The translations under genes were made by a program, and so were the position numbers. The notes beneath the pieces are model-generated. The model saw nothing but the letters and a program-made list of their open reading frames with translations. It did not search any database and was not told the origin of the DNA. This document shows, piece after piece, positions 33,586 to 44,867 of a stretch of DNA of 64,000 nucleotides. Numbering within the stretch: the first letter of the stretch is position 1; each line of letters starts with the position of its first letter. The DNA is from Euborellia annulipes (taxonomy: Eukaryota > Arthropoda > Insecta > Dermaptera > Anisolabididae): positions 1 to 64,000 of the forward strand of contig JAKCPI010004270.1 in the NCBI GenBank assembly GCA_023213315.1. The letters are read 5' to 3'.

Positions 33586-34447
33586 TAGTTCATTTTATCC
33601 AACCTCTTGAGGATGTCCTAGTTTTAGGAAGAATGCGTCACTTACATAGGACGGGATGTTTCAGCAACTCCCTCTCCTCATATGGTGGGATGCAGAGAAA
33701 TTACATTTAGCTAATTAAAATAAAATTTAATTTTATTACGAGATTTAATTCATATTCTTATATTTATATAAATAAATTGAATATTTAATTAATTTCATTT
33801 TTTTTTTGTTGGTAAGCCCTCACAAGTTATTTAGACGTCACTCATGCAAATCAGATTTATTCTAGAAAGAGAGGGAGTTCACAATTTACATAATTTAAAT
33901 ACTTCCTTTTCATTTCAAAATGATCGTACATACATATTACATCCCCCTCTTCCTCTCTCTCTCTCTCCCCTTTCTTGCTTACATTGACACTTAACCTACC
34001 TGCAATAAATTTAATAAACAGAGAGGGTAAATTTAATATTTATAGCTAATAAAGTGAGAGAGAGAGAGAGAGACAAGGCACTCTTTTGTTTGATTGAGAT
34101 ATGATGACCTATTTTAATCAGAAATAATTAAGCGATGGGGGTAGAAATACAATTGTAAATTATCATCATTTATCTAACTAAAATGAGGTTGTCAAAATGA
34201 AGACGTTAAGATCAATTGACTAATTGGATAAAAGTTGTAAGAAAGAAAAATGGGAGTGACATGTTGCTGCCGCCGCCGCCGCCATTATTAATTATTGATA
34301 AATTGAAATATTTAATAAGAAAAGAAGTGAAATATATTTCTGACTCCTCAAAAACCGACTTTTTTTCTATCGTGTGAAATTCTGAATTTTTTGATCCTCC
34401 AAATTTGGGAATTTGTAAATATCTAAGATGGATCTCGAATCACTCCG

Positions 34448-34537
34448 CTTGCCCCTTAGAACTACGGTAGACAACGGTCCAAACTTCCTCGGCTTGCCCC
34501 TTAGAACTACGGTAGACAACGGTCCAAACTTCCTCGG
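34448..34537 (+). repeat. 45-bp tandem duplication
   Basis: CTTGCCCCTTAGAACTACGG through CAAACTTCCTCGG is present twice, exactly 45 bp apart, with no differences seen. The block is bracketed by two further copies of AGATGGATCTCGAATC (34428, 34586). Confidence 0.9.
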
Positions 34538-34965
34538 CTTGTCTCACCTTTATTACGCCTGGTCGATCCCATCTACAATTCCATAGATGGATCTCGAATC
34601 TACCTTCTTGACGGTTCAGTTCTAAATTGGCAACAGAAATATGGCTAACTTTTTTTTCGTTGTCTATTTTGTGTTAATAGTTTGATTTTCATCATAGTTT
34701 ATAGGCCTACAATATAATAATCCACGACAAAAGTTCAAACCAGCAGAAAATGCTCTTGGCTGAATTAATTAGCGAAGAAAAAGTCAATAGAAAATAAACC
34801 GGTGCCAGTGATCTAAAGAGAAGTCATATGTATAGGAAGGGTTAACATAGAAATACCAGTACAATAGTGAAGGAATTTAGCCTGATTTTTAATAATCAAC
34901 ATTTATATAAAAAAAATATAAGTGAAGAAAAGTTATAAGCTCTTCCTCAAGGAAGCTTCTCTCCA

Positions 34966-35170
34966 ATAAATATAATGATCTCTCACTCCCGACATCCTAG
35001 ACCAGCCATCTGTGAAATTTAATTATTATTCCTACCGGGATCCCAGTTTCGTGCTTTCATGCACGCAAACACACACCTTAAATCCCAGCTACCGACACCA
35101 CGTAAAGTTAGTTTATTTCCTATCTCTAACTCCTCCTACTGTGTTCATGAGCTAATCCTTATTTCTAGTT
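34966..35170 (-). repeat. Dispersed repeat (CCGACACCACGTAAAG family), copy 2
   Basis: Same order of blocks as 33377-33585 with a handful of substitutions. After TTATTTCTAGTTC the two copies diverge. Confidence 0.8.
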
Positions 35171-35221
35171 CCTCGTTGGTCAAGAAAGTTGGAAGAAATT
35201 CAAGGAGGTCTAATACTCGCA

Positions 35222-35350
35222 TACTAGTCTTTCCTTGAGGAAGATGGAATCCTAATATAAATATATACAGTAGGTATAAGGATTCCTTCTTCCTCAAGGA
35301 ACGAATGAATACGGATATAAGTCCTTCATCTAAAGGAGACCTCTCTAACT
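35222..35350. repeat. Hairpin repeat, inverted partner of 36476-36595
   Basis: CTTGAGGAAGATGGAATCCT ... AGGATTCCTTCTTCCTCAAG is itself a hairpin. The whole block, on to AAGTCCTTCATCTAAAGGAG, reappears inverted at 36476-36595. The pair encloses a LINE fragment, giving a 1.37-kb inverted-repeat structure. Confidence 0.8.
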
Positions 35351-35723
35351 TTGTGAGCATTCTGATTTTATAAAATCTATCGTCAGAGTGCAACCTGATC
35401 TCTCATTTTTGCTAGAGATTTTGGTCCCTACTTTGGGTTATCTCTATAATATTATGCAACTCCAATTCTTTTATATTCTTCGGAATTATCGGACCTTAGG
35501 TACACCAAAAAAGTGACTGTAGTGTTCTTCAAATGAACGCTTAACCTATCAAGAAATACTCAAGAAGCGCCTGGAGTCAGGAAGAATGCACGGTAATAAA
35601 AGAGCCCTAAGATTATGTTTATGACTAAAACTTTGAAGAATTCGATGAACTTGAAAACAACTCAATTTAACTATGAATGTAATTTTGATATCTGGATTGA
35701 TTAAAGCAATTGAGGAACTGGAC

Positions 35724-36240
35724 GATAGATAGATAGATTTTATTTTGCTCTGAGGCTAATGCCTCTTGGAGCATGAAATTTTACAGTCTAATTTACAGAT
35801 CATTCTTCTCGCTCTCTCCTCACAATCCCCGTTCCACTCAACCGACCGACCCCCTCTGCTCTCCAATTAGATATTGATAATATTGGGCCTTAAATGCGGC
35901 CAAAGGCTGCAATCGTCTGACTCTCTCCGGGATGCCGTTCCATACCCTCACAGACTCCACAGAAAAGGATCTGTCAAACGCTGTCGTCCTGTGGATCGGC
36001 ATCCAACGGTCCAACGAACTCGCCCTGAGGTTCCTAGATCTAAAAGATATTTTAAAGGTCAGTTCTCTGTATAAATAAGAGGGCCTTTTACTCATCAGGA
36101 GATTGAATACGTAACACCCTAGAAAATATTTTCTTCTGCTTTTTAACTTAAGCCATCCTAGCTTATTGTAATAGGGTATTACGTGCTGACGAATAGGTAT
36201 ACCAAACTGACTGTTATGGAGAGGAACTTATTCTTAGGTA
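35724..36240 (-). pseudogene. LINE 3' end with hairpin and GATA-repeat tail
   Basis: The minus strand encodes HVIPYYNKLGWLKLKSRR, MSKRPSYLYRELTFKISF, RWMPIHRTTAFDRSFS, VESVRVWNGIPERVRR and FKAQYYQYLIGEQRG, with small frameshifts. These are the closing residues of a CR1/Jockey-like RT protein. The 3' UTR hairpin CCAAGAGGCATTAGCCTCAGAGC-type (35746-35775) is followed by AAAATAAAATC and a GATA-repeat tail at 35724-35737. 5'-truncated. Confidence 0.85.
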
Positions 36241-36368
36241 ATAAAAGATAATCTCCACATGACTACAGAACTTAGAAATAAAAGAAACCAAGAGTAATTA
36301 GATATAGCACCGAGTATTTTTCACAAAACCATCTAAATGGATCATTCTAGATTATTTACTACGACTCG

Positions 36369-36451
36369 AGGAGGCAAGTAACTAAGCAGCGGACTACGGA
36401 TCTGAAGTTTCATCACGACTCGGGTTCGAGTCCAGCTTGCCGCAAATAATT
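36369..36451 (+). repeat. tRNA-like head related to SINE family 1
   Basis: GAGGAGGCAAGTAACTAAGC, then GGGTTCGAGTCCAGCTTGCC (B box). Same head as the full SINE copies but in opposite orientation and without the body. It may have lost the body or come from the source tRNA family. Confidence 0.6.
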
Positions 36452-36475
36452 CATCATTGCCGAAGTCTTCTCTAG

Positions 36476-36595
36476 AGAGTTCTCCTTTAGATGAAGGACT
36501 TATATCTGTATTCATTCGTTCCTTGAGGAAGAAGGAATCCTTATACCTATTGTATATATTTATATTAGGATTCCATCTTCCTACCCTAAGTAGGA
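36476..36595. repeat. Hairpin repeat, inverted partner of 35222-35350
   Basis: See the partner. The order CTCCTTTAGATGAAGGACTT ... CTTGAGGAAGAAGGAATCCT ... AGGATTCCATCTTCCT is the complement of the left block. Confidence 0.8.
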
Positions 36596-36749
36596 AAGTG
36601 GGAGAAAATCTCATCGTACAGACACAAAGAGACCAATTTGCGGTGGCATTAAATGGGGATGACTACAACTTGGTAAACCCTGCCAAGGCTGGCTGGGAAG
36701 GGGCACTACCTCATAAAATCCATCCCTTACGATTATCCTTTTGATTTTC

Positions 36750-37455
36750 CTAGGAATTGTGTTTCTTTTTTTGCTTTATGGCTTGAAGCATATTAATGGT
36801 TGTTACTTGGAAATTTCTTTATATAACATTAAAAATACTTTAGGGAAATTCCGAGAACTTAGTTGACTAGTCCAAATTAATGAAAATATTATAGAATCAA
36901 ATCCCCGTCTCATGTCTTACATATTCGTATTATTATAAATCGATACATTAAAGTTGAATTTATAGCTAACAAGGGATTGAATTCTTTCTTCTTATTTTCT
37001 TTTTTTTTTTCTTTGGTTGGCAAAAATGAAAAGCTCGACAATCCTCTCTTTGGTAGTGGTAGGAGAAAAATGTATCAATCATCGTTTATTGATCATAAAA
37101 AAAAAACGGATTTATTTAAGTCTAACATCAAAAGGAACTCAAAGAATAATAATAAAGAAAAAAAAAAAAACTTTTTCATATTAAAGACTTAAAATGAAAT
37201 CGTTATTTTCTTTGTTTGATATTTACAATAAATGAAAATTTTAATTTGATCATTGAGAACTAACTCTAAACATTTGGGATCTATTAATTAAGATTCAGCA
37301 AAGATTTACTCTAGTTATGAAAATAAGATGGGTGTTACCTTCATCAATAGATCCCATTTTTTGAAAGTCAGACACCCAAAAGTCACCACATTTAGAATTT
37401 TGTTCCTTAACCCTACTGAATGATTTGTGTGCATTGCATTACACTACGATCTCTC
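36750..37455. other. Upstream stretch without recognised gene or repeat
   Basis: A+T-rich. Short ORFs here are lysine/phenylalanine-rich and look like composition artefacts. Confidence 0.35.
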
Positions 37456-38330
37456 ACTTATAGAGCTTCCCTTTTCTCTATTTTCCTGAGATGTGTATTT
37501 AATTTCAGAGTGGCAGTAGTTTAGTAGTTGTTCAGGATCTTTGGCTATAAGTTTTTTTTTGACGAAAGATAATAAGTTTCCTGATGGAATGATCCGCATC
37601 AAGCTCCACACCTGCTAATTAAGATTTTTAGTGCTTCCCTTTTCTCTATTCTCCTAAGAGGTGTATTCAATTTCCAGTGGCTTCTACAGATTAGCTAAGG
37701 AAGCTTCAGGCTGGAATAACTTTCTGTATTGAATGGATCATCAATGCTCCGCATCTTCAATTGATAGATAGTGCTTCCCTTTTCTCTTAGGCTAGGCGTC
37801 CAGTGGAAGCAGAAACTAGCGAAAACGGCGAAAACAAGCGAAATCTAACGCGCAGAATGCCGCGAAAGGTTGCGCGTACACTAGTAGAAGAAACCTGCGA
37901 ACTGCGAATTCAACATGGCTGACATAACCTATAATAAAGTATACTTAATCTGACAGCGAACGTCAAATATGACCTTGCTAGGTCAATATGGCATTAATTT
38001 TCAACATCCATGATGAAATCTATATTTATAATGAAGGATTGTAGATTGGCTGCTTGGTCTTAAAATATAACCTTACAAGGCCAAAATGGCCGCCCCTTTG
38101 ACGCTTTCAAACGCGCGAAATATCGAACAAAATTGGATCGGTTCGCTGGTCGCGACTATACTTTGCGATGAAATTCTCCTAGTGGACGAGGGCTGATTTG
38201 CCAATAAGTTTTTGAATTATTCGCGCGTTTCCGCCGTATTCGCGCGAACTAAATTTCGCCGCTTTCTGCTTCCAGTGGACGCCAGGCCTAAGAGGTTAAT
38301 TCAATTTCGTGTATCTTCTACTTTAATAAA
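37455..38330. repeat. Three diverged tandem units, the third hosting a TIR element
   Basis: GTGCTTCCCTTTTCTCT with GTGTATTTAATTTC-type sequence recurs at 37458, 37630 and 37770. The third copy is split by the 499-bp element at 37790-38288, and the two intact units give the empty-site sequence. Confidence 0.65.
37790..38288. mobile_element. Non-autonomous TIR element
   Basis: Inverted ends GGCTAGGCGTCCAGTGGAAG and the complement of CTTCCAGTGGACGCCAGGCC. Flanks read CTTA and TAAG, compatible with a TA duplication. CGCGCGAA/TTCGCGCG blocks repeat inside the arms. No coding sequence. Confidence 0.8.
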
Positions 38331-39190
38331 TGATTATTTAGTGACTAAAATAGATCCATTTTGAATCGCTGGTATTGAATTCAGTCTTTTTTTTAGAGTT
38401 TGAATAATATCTGACTCCATTCAACTGTAATTCACGTTTTGTCCTAACCTTTCAGCAGAAAGATTCGATTTACTTTCTTCATTTATCCGCTTGTTTTCCT
38501 TTATTTTGAAAAAGAATATATGGTGACCCGAAAAATTTGAAGTGGAATTACATCTTACTTATATCATCAGATCAGAGTTGAAGAAAAAGAAGGGTTGAGT
38601 CTCTTATAGGGACATTTCGGCATTTTTTTTATTTACTTATAAAGAATCTCTACCTTAGAGAAACGACATATTTAGATTTGTCTAAAATACAATTTTTTTT
38701 TGGGAATGTGTTTAGATCAATAAGACGTTAGGATCCGAAATTAAAATCATCATATTATAACATTTCTGTTAATGGTGAGCTCATTTACTATAATATGGTA
38801 GGGTGGGAGGGACTACGGAGACTTGTCCCAAATTTTTATTTTTATTTTTGTATTTTTTTCTGAATAGCAAATCGTTTAAAATGTATATTATCGGCAAACT
38901 TGACCCTTTATTATAAATTATGCATGAAAGTTAAGTCAAAATATTTCTTGGAAGTAGTTGTAAAAAAAACAGATTTCAAAAATGTAGACTAGACGTACAC
39001 TTGAATACTTACTCAAATAAGCAGGTTATCATACCTGAATAATAAGTATTTGAAGGTTTCATCATTTCTTCTTTAAACCTTTCTTCAAGTAGACTGAAAA
39101 TACACAAGAATAAAACAAGAATATTGTAGAAAAAAAGTTTTATTATAATCCACTGAAATTGAGCTCAAACTTGCTCAAGTGGTTTTAACA
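38330..39190. other. Upstream stretch, no gene seen
   Basis: Poly-T tracts and low-complexity sequence only. Confidence 0.35.
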
Positions 39191-39194
39191 TTTC

Positions 39195-39520
39195 TTGTTT
39201 CTTTGCCTGGGGCTTACATGGTTTCATAGAGTCGTTCAGCAATGTGTCTTCCAGATCAGAAAATGCACTTTAATCATCACTCTCCAGCACCATATTGATA
39301 CTAGAATCATCTTCATCTGTGGAAGACTTCCTTTTTCTCTTACAGGTTTCTTTTTTGAGAAAAAGAGCTCTTTTAGATTTTCTTTCTTCTGGGAGTCTTC
39401 TCTTCTTTCTGCTTGGTTTTTTCTTCTCGTTCGAATCAAATAGGCTACAGTACCAAAATTTCTGGCTTTAACTGCTGGATCAAGTCTCCCTAAATGAAGG
39501 TTTAGCATATTTCTTCAAAA
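39195..39520 (-). pseudogene. Decayed ORF of unknown transposon or gene
   Basis: The minus strand shows LHLGRLDPAVKARNFGTVAY, RRKNQAERREDSQKKENLKE and a lysine-rich stretch. A second frame gives an acidic segment SSTDEDDSSINMVLESDD and then SDLEDTLLNDSMKP. A basic region followed by an acidic tail occurs in several transposase and nuclear-protein C-termini, but I do not recognise the family. One frameshift and one stop suggest a relic. Confidence 0.35.
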
Positions 39521-39784
39521 AAACCAAGATTAGTTTTACAATGTATTTTATACTAGTTTGTAGCTTAAAATATGGATAATTGAATGATGATATGAAATGA
39601 TTTCTTTGCTTATATTAATAGTCAATAATTCAAAAAAACTGAAGAGTTGAGAATTTACGCAGAAGTAATAAAACAAACAATGTCTTCTTTCTCCCCTCGT
39701 ATCAGAATGGTATAGGTATAGGGTATCAAACAAGGATGCAACAATCACCACTATGACCCTTTCATAGAAAACTAGGGGGTCAAG

Positions 39785-40499
39785 TCTCCCTATGGATTGT
39801 TCCCCACTTCGACTATTGCTGCCTTGTTTTTAGCGACCTGTCTGGTGGGGGAGGCCTTGCACTTGACAGGGTCTTGAATTCTTGCGTACACTTCATTTTT
39901 AAAGTCCCAATCGACCAGCACATAACGCCCTACCTTAACAAACTTGGCTGGCTGAAATTGTGAAATAGGAGAAATTATTAATTATAGGGTGTTATGTGTA
40001 TGGTCTCTTGGAAAACAAAAGACCCTCGTACCTTTACGAGGACTTAAGTTTTAGAACTGCGCTTGTGTCCAGAGGTCTAAGGGTGAGTTCGCTCGACCTT
40101 CAAATGCCCAAACACCGGACGGCGACGTTCGGCAGGACGTTCGCTGTTGGGTCTGTCAGGTTGTGGAACGGCAACACCGAGTCTATTAGAGGTTCGAGGA
40201 CGTTGGCCATTTTTAAGAGCCGGTATTACCGTTACTTACTTGATGAGCAGAGGGGGGGACATATGGTTTATTGAGATTTGACTGAGGAGCGAGGGGAGAA
40301 GTGTTTTGTGAGGATTGTGTTTGTGAGGAATTGTGAGGAACTATGTATGCAAACGGAAGGAAAAAAAAGGAAAGAACTATGTATATACGAATGGAGGAGA
40401 GAGGGAAGGAAAGGATAAAGAATAATTGTATCTATGTAACTATAAGTATTCTCCAAGAGGCTATGCCTCAGAGCAAATAAAATTATCTATCTATCTATT
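39785..40499 (+). pseudogene. LINE 3' end, second copy with hairpin and ATCT tail
   Basis: Plus-strand frames give VPHFDYCCLVFSDL, LALDRVLNSCVHFIFKV, HITPYLNKLGWL, then NKRPSYLYEDLSFRTALVSR, MPKHRTATFGRTFAVGSVRL and FKSRYYRYLLDEQRGG. Related to the copies at 11262 and 35724. The 3' UTR keeps the hairpin CCAAGAGGCTATGCCTCAG and ends in AAATAAAATTATCTATCTATC. Frameshifts in the N-terminal part. Confidence 0.85.
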
Positions 40500-41040
40500 G
40501 GTGGCCCCCTGAAATCAGCGTGTTGAACGTCCCCCGGTAGCCATCGGTACTATTATAAATTTAATAATATGTAAAAAATTAAAACCCTAATGGCCTCTGC
40601 AGCCGAAAAAGAGGTAATTAAATCTATCTATGGATCATGTCTCCATACTGCCCCCTATTGGATATAAATGTGTGACGTTATGCATAACAACCGTTGTTAA
40701 TACTCAAGATCGGCCGTTCCTTTATGATGATACAGATACTTCATTTTCCTACTCAGGGAAGATACTTGGAATAATTTTTTGTGGCAAGCTCTTGAACTCG
40801 AGTTGGGATTTGTCTACAGCTTATTCGATTACTTTTTCTAAAGCTCATGGTTAATCGGATTACTAAGCACAACCTCTTGCCATAATTATAATTTAATACA
40901 GCCAATGACTTCTTCTGGAAAGATAATTTCACCATTTCACACTCTTGGAATCCAACACCTCATCTGCAATGTGATGTGTTCCATCATCAAGATAAAGTCA
41001 CACCACCAGTTTTCTTTCTAATTAATTTTCTTCCCCCTCG

Positions 41041-41173
41041 GGGCGGGGGGGGGGGGGGGGGCCCCTCCCCCCCGGGGGGGGGGGGGCCGGGCCGGCGGGG
41101 GGTTTTTTTTTTTTAACCGTTTGAACAGGTTGAAAAAAAGGGGGCCCTATTTGTTTTTTTTAAAGTGGAAAAG

Positions 41174-41233
<60 letters not shown>

Positions 41234-41268
41234 GAGGGGGGGGGGTAAAAAAAAAAAAAAAAAAACTT
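41041..41268. repeat. Extreme poly-G/poly-C tract
   Basis: Runs of C, G and GGCC mixtures, then an uninterrupted run of more than 50 G (from 41177), then poly-A blocks. Such composition is unlike anything else in the window. It may be a sequencing or assembly artefact. Confidence 0.8.
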
Positions 41269-42162
41269 TTCATTCGGCTTTAAAAAAAAAAAAAAAAATC
41301 ATAAACATAAATTCTATTAATTTGTAAACAATACTAACTTTCATCAAAGAATATAGAAAAATAAACTTTTGTTTTCTTTAAATCTCTATCCTCTACCTTT
41401 AAAAAGAAAGTTTCTCTCTCCCTTCTAAAACTTTTAATTAATTTCTTAACTTTTTTTTTTTTTTTTTTTGCTTTAAGAGCGTGTATTCATAGAATATAAT
41501 ATTTCAGACGAGTTGGAATATGATAATGAATTAAAAAAAAAAAAAAATAAATAAATAAAAGCAAACGCAGCAGCAGCAGCAGGTAGAAAATAATTATTCT
41601 TTGCGTTGTTGTTGTTGTTTGATATTTATTCATTTATTTCGTGATTCTATTTTTAGTATTATGCATGCATTTATATTTGTATAGAGGCTTCTATGCATGC
41701 TCTCTCTCTTTCTCCTTTTATATTCTCTTCTATTCAATATTAATAAAAGGGTTTTTAAAAATAAGATGACGTCAAAAGTGAATTTTTAAGTTGGAAAATG
41801 GGTGGAATTAAATGTTTGATCACAGAATTTTTGATTTTCAAATCAATTTATTAGAAATAAAGTGGATCACTTTTTTTTTTTATAGAAATCGACGATTTAT
41901 TTGAGGACCCTACGTCCTGATTTGTCAGGCCAACTGGCAGGGCCTTACTATTGGATAGGGTCAGACCTGACATGTTGGCAGTTGGGTCGGACCAACCATC
42001 CAACCGCCAACCCCCCCCCCCCCCACTCCCTTCCCTGATAAATCAGGAAGTGTGTAGAGCGGATGGCCTGATTTCCCTTCCAGTCTTCTTTTGTCAGTCA
42101 TTAATTTAACACTATGGCCTCTGTTATGGAAGCTGAACAATCTAATTGTAATTGTGGAGTTA

Positions 42163-42376
42163 GGTTAGGTTAGGTTAAAGTGGCCGTTCCCAGAGAGGGA
42201 ACACACTTAGGCCAATTAGGCCCTTTGTGATACCACGGTGGGGCTATCCACCTTTCCTACCCTAAGAGGAGACTTCGGCAGGATGTTTTTGAATTTTTTT
42301 GCGGCAAGCTGGATTCAAACCCGAGCCGTGTTGAGACTTCGGTCTCAGTAATCCTCAGCTTAGCCATTGCCTCCTC
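42163..42376 (-). mobile_element. tRNA-derived SINE, family 1, full copy
   Basis: 214 bp between perfect 13-bp duplications AATTGTGGAGTTA (42150-42162, 42377-42389). The minus strand has the TGGCTAAGCTGAGG A-box region and GGGTTTGAATCCAG B box (one change from 6629). The 3' end here carries three TTAGG units on the plus strand (CCTAA on the SINE strand) against one to two in the 6629 copy, so the tail length varies. Confidence 0.93.
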
Positions 42377-42389
42377 AATTGTGGAGTTA

Positions 42390-43290
42390 ATACTGTAGAT
42401 TATTGGAGAGAGAGCTGGTGTCTGTGGGACCTAGAGGACACGAACTATTGCAACAGAGACAACGAATTAATAAAAATTTATAAATGGATGCCAGAAGCCT
42501 CCGGGAACTATTAAACTACTCCTATTTTTAGATATTTAAAAAGAATATAAGGAGTCATTTAAAATACTTCTTTACACCGCAAGCGATTGTCTAAGACTGA
42601 TCTGGTGTTAGTGGTTGGTCTGATAGATTGGTGCTTGTGGAGGCAGGGCCCCACATGACTGGATGGGTGCAACTTGTCAGTCAGGTCGGCCCATGTGAAG
42701 GGCCCTTAAGAACTAGTTCTGTTAAAAGTTCCTTTTATTTTGTAGAACTAGTTACCAGTTCCATTCATTTTAAACTTTATTGATGAGGCGATTTGCCAAA
42801 TTTATAAGACAGCTGAGTTAACCATAAATATAAAAACTCTGGTTTAATGGCAGAAAATCTACCGCTGATACCACTTCTTAAAAATCAGCTTTTCGTTGGC
42901 TCGTCGATTCTCCGCCTCCTCAGTCCCAGAGTCAGTATCAGGAATAATCAAAGTGTCAATACTGACACCACTAAATGAAGAAATTTAATTGGGCAAGTTA
43001 ATGGATAAAAACTCTTTCCTTCTAGATCGTTTAATTCTCTGACAAAACGGAATTATTTTAATTTATTAGTGGGTATAAATAAAACTTGGTATTTTCTTGG
43101 ATTTTAATCACAACCACAAAAAAAAATCACTCGGAACAACCTAGACGTAGTCTTGATAACTGATATAAAATTAGTGTCATAAATCCTTTGCAAAATTCGA
43201 AAATTTACCAACTTTAATAATATACCAAAGGATCAAAGTCTTTATAAGGTTTGGACTGTTTCCTTCTAAAGCCCCCATTCTCAGTATTTT
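42390..43290. other. Upstream stretch, no gene seen
   Basis: GC-richer patches at 41900-42060 and 42600-42715 share CAGGCC/GGGCCC-type blocks in opposite orientation and may be ends of a decayed element. Nothing firmer. Confidence 0.3.
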
Positions 43291-43299
43291 TATTCATCT

Positions 43300-43840
43300 C
43301 CTTGTTGACGCCGTCGTTTCTCAGATTCTTCCACCACTCTTTGTGCCGTCACCAGGAAGTCGACCCATCTCTTTACACTCCTTGAAATGGGCATTGTCTT
43401 CCTTTCCTCGGTTGTAAATTCCTCATACTCCTCTCATCTACTTCCTTCTCCCACCCATTAAGTTTCCACATCCATAACCTTTTATCTTCTTGTGGTCTTT
43501 TAAGTAGCCTTCCATGCCGATACTTTGCTTGATGTCTCTGAAGTATGTGCAATAGGAAGAACTGCTCCAATCTGCCATCGCTGTAACCAGCTTTTCTGGG
43601 GTTTCCGATTTTTATATTTCCCGTTTCATTGACTTCCTCCAGGTGGTGTTACTTCCGTTGTCCAGGACTCTTGCAGGCCATCTTTCATGGTAAACTTCCA
43701 CCATGTATAGTATGTAGAACATTCACTTCCATCACCTGGAGTTTCGTCTTGCCCAACCCCATCCTCCAGATGTAATCTGGGGTGTTAAAACAATCCAATC
43801 CTACTGTTAGAGCAAGTACACGTAATCATGTGATTTTTTT
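43300..43840 (-). pseudogene. Probable LINE C-terminal relic
   Basis: Minus-strand frames give YIWRMGLGKTKLQVMEVNVL, then LEQFFLLHILQRHQAK, GMEGYLKDHKKIKGYGCGNL and RGKEDNAHFKECKEMG. A short R-rich block with an HFKEC ending resembles the zinc-knuckle tail that follows the RT in some LINE clades. Frameshifts and stops throughout. Family assignment is weak. Confidence 0.4.
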
Positions 43841-44319
43841 ATCCTTCATTTGTTATCAACAGTTAGTATTTCCTAATAGGTGTCTAAATTGCGGTCTGTT
43901 CTTTCGTGTCAAAAACTAATAAAAAGTATTTATTTATTCTTCTTATCATTAAATAAGAGAAACATCTCTATTTCCTTTTCATGTTCTAAGTCTATTTTTC
44001 AACTTTATTTTTAATACCAAAAGAAGAGTAGCTATAGAACAACAACAACAAAAAACAAATTAAATAACTCTTCACTTATAAAATCCCTTTTTCTTTGTAA
44101 TTCTATTCTCTTTTCTACCAACATTATTAAAATTTGAATAGAAATTCAATATCCTTTCTTCTTATTTCAATTGGTGGGAACACAAAAAAAAAAAAAAAAA
44201 AAAACTTGTTCCGTTGGAGATCGATAGGCAAAAAAAAGAGAATGATTGATCCTTGGAGAGATTGATTGATTTAATTTAATAAGACATTTATTATTTGAAA
44301 TCCTCGTTTGCTTTCGGGC

Positions 44320-44460
44320 ACGGAGACATACACACCTCAAATCCCAGCTACCGACACCATGTGAAGTTACATCATTTTCTAACTCTAACTCCTCCTAATG
44401 AACTAATCCTTAATTTCTAGTTCCGCCCGGTTTCTTTTACCCAACCTCTTCTATAATAGG
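44320..44460 (-). repeat. Partial copy of the CCGACACCACGTAAAG repeat
   Basis: CACCTCAAATCCCAGCTACC then GACACCATGTGAAGTTAC and CTAACTCCTCCTAATGAACT match 33377-33585 with more divergence. Confidence 0.65.
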
Positions 44461-44564
44461 GAGGATATCCTACTTGAGGAGGGACTCATTTAGTTAAATT
44501 TTCTAAATAAATCTAATACTATGAAACGGGCAATGTACGTTTGTTTGTTTGTTAGCACATCAGT

Positions 44565-44867
44565 TCTCGAAAATTCTTCAAATTTTAAATATATACTATT
44601 TCCAGCACTGATTTGAAATTGCCCTAGGTTTCATCTTTGGGAAAATTTGGGTACTAATACTTTTCTGATGTAATTTTTTAGTTTTTTACATTTTTCTCAG
44701 AATTCCCTTTACCGATTTCTTTCAAATTTTAAATATTTCCTATTTGCGGTAAAGAAAACAAATTAAGCTAGGTCACTTCTTTGGGAACTCTTGAGTACTA
44801 GTACTTTACTGATGTACTTTTTTAGTTTAATTTCACTTTTCTCATAATTCGCTTTAACGATTTCTTT
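44565..44867 (+). repeat. Satellite array, left part (about 2 units)
   Basis: Units of about 145 bp marked by CGATTTCTTTCAAATTTTAA and AGTACTAGTACTTTACTGATG. The array resumes at 46500 after an insertion. Confidence 0.8.

Noticed and set aside
41121..41327. 68-codon Gly-rich ORF
   Set aside because: Translation of a poly-G run.
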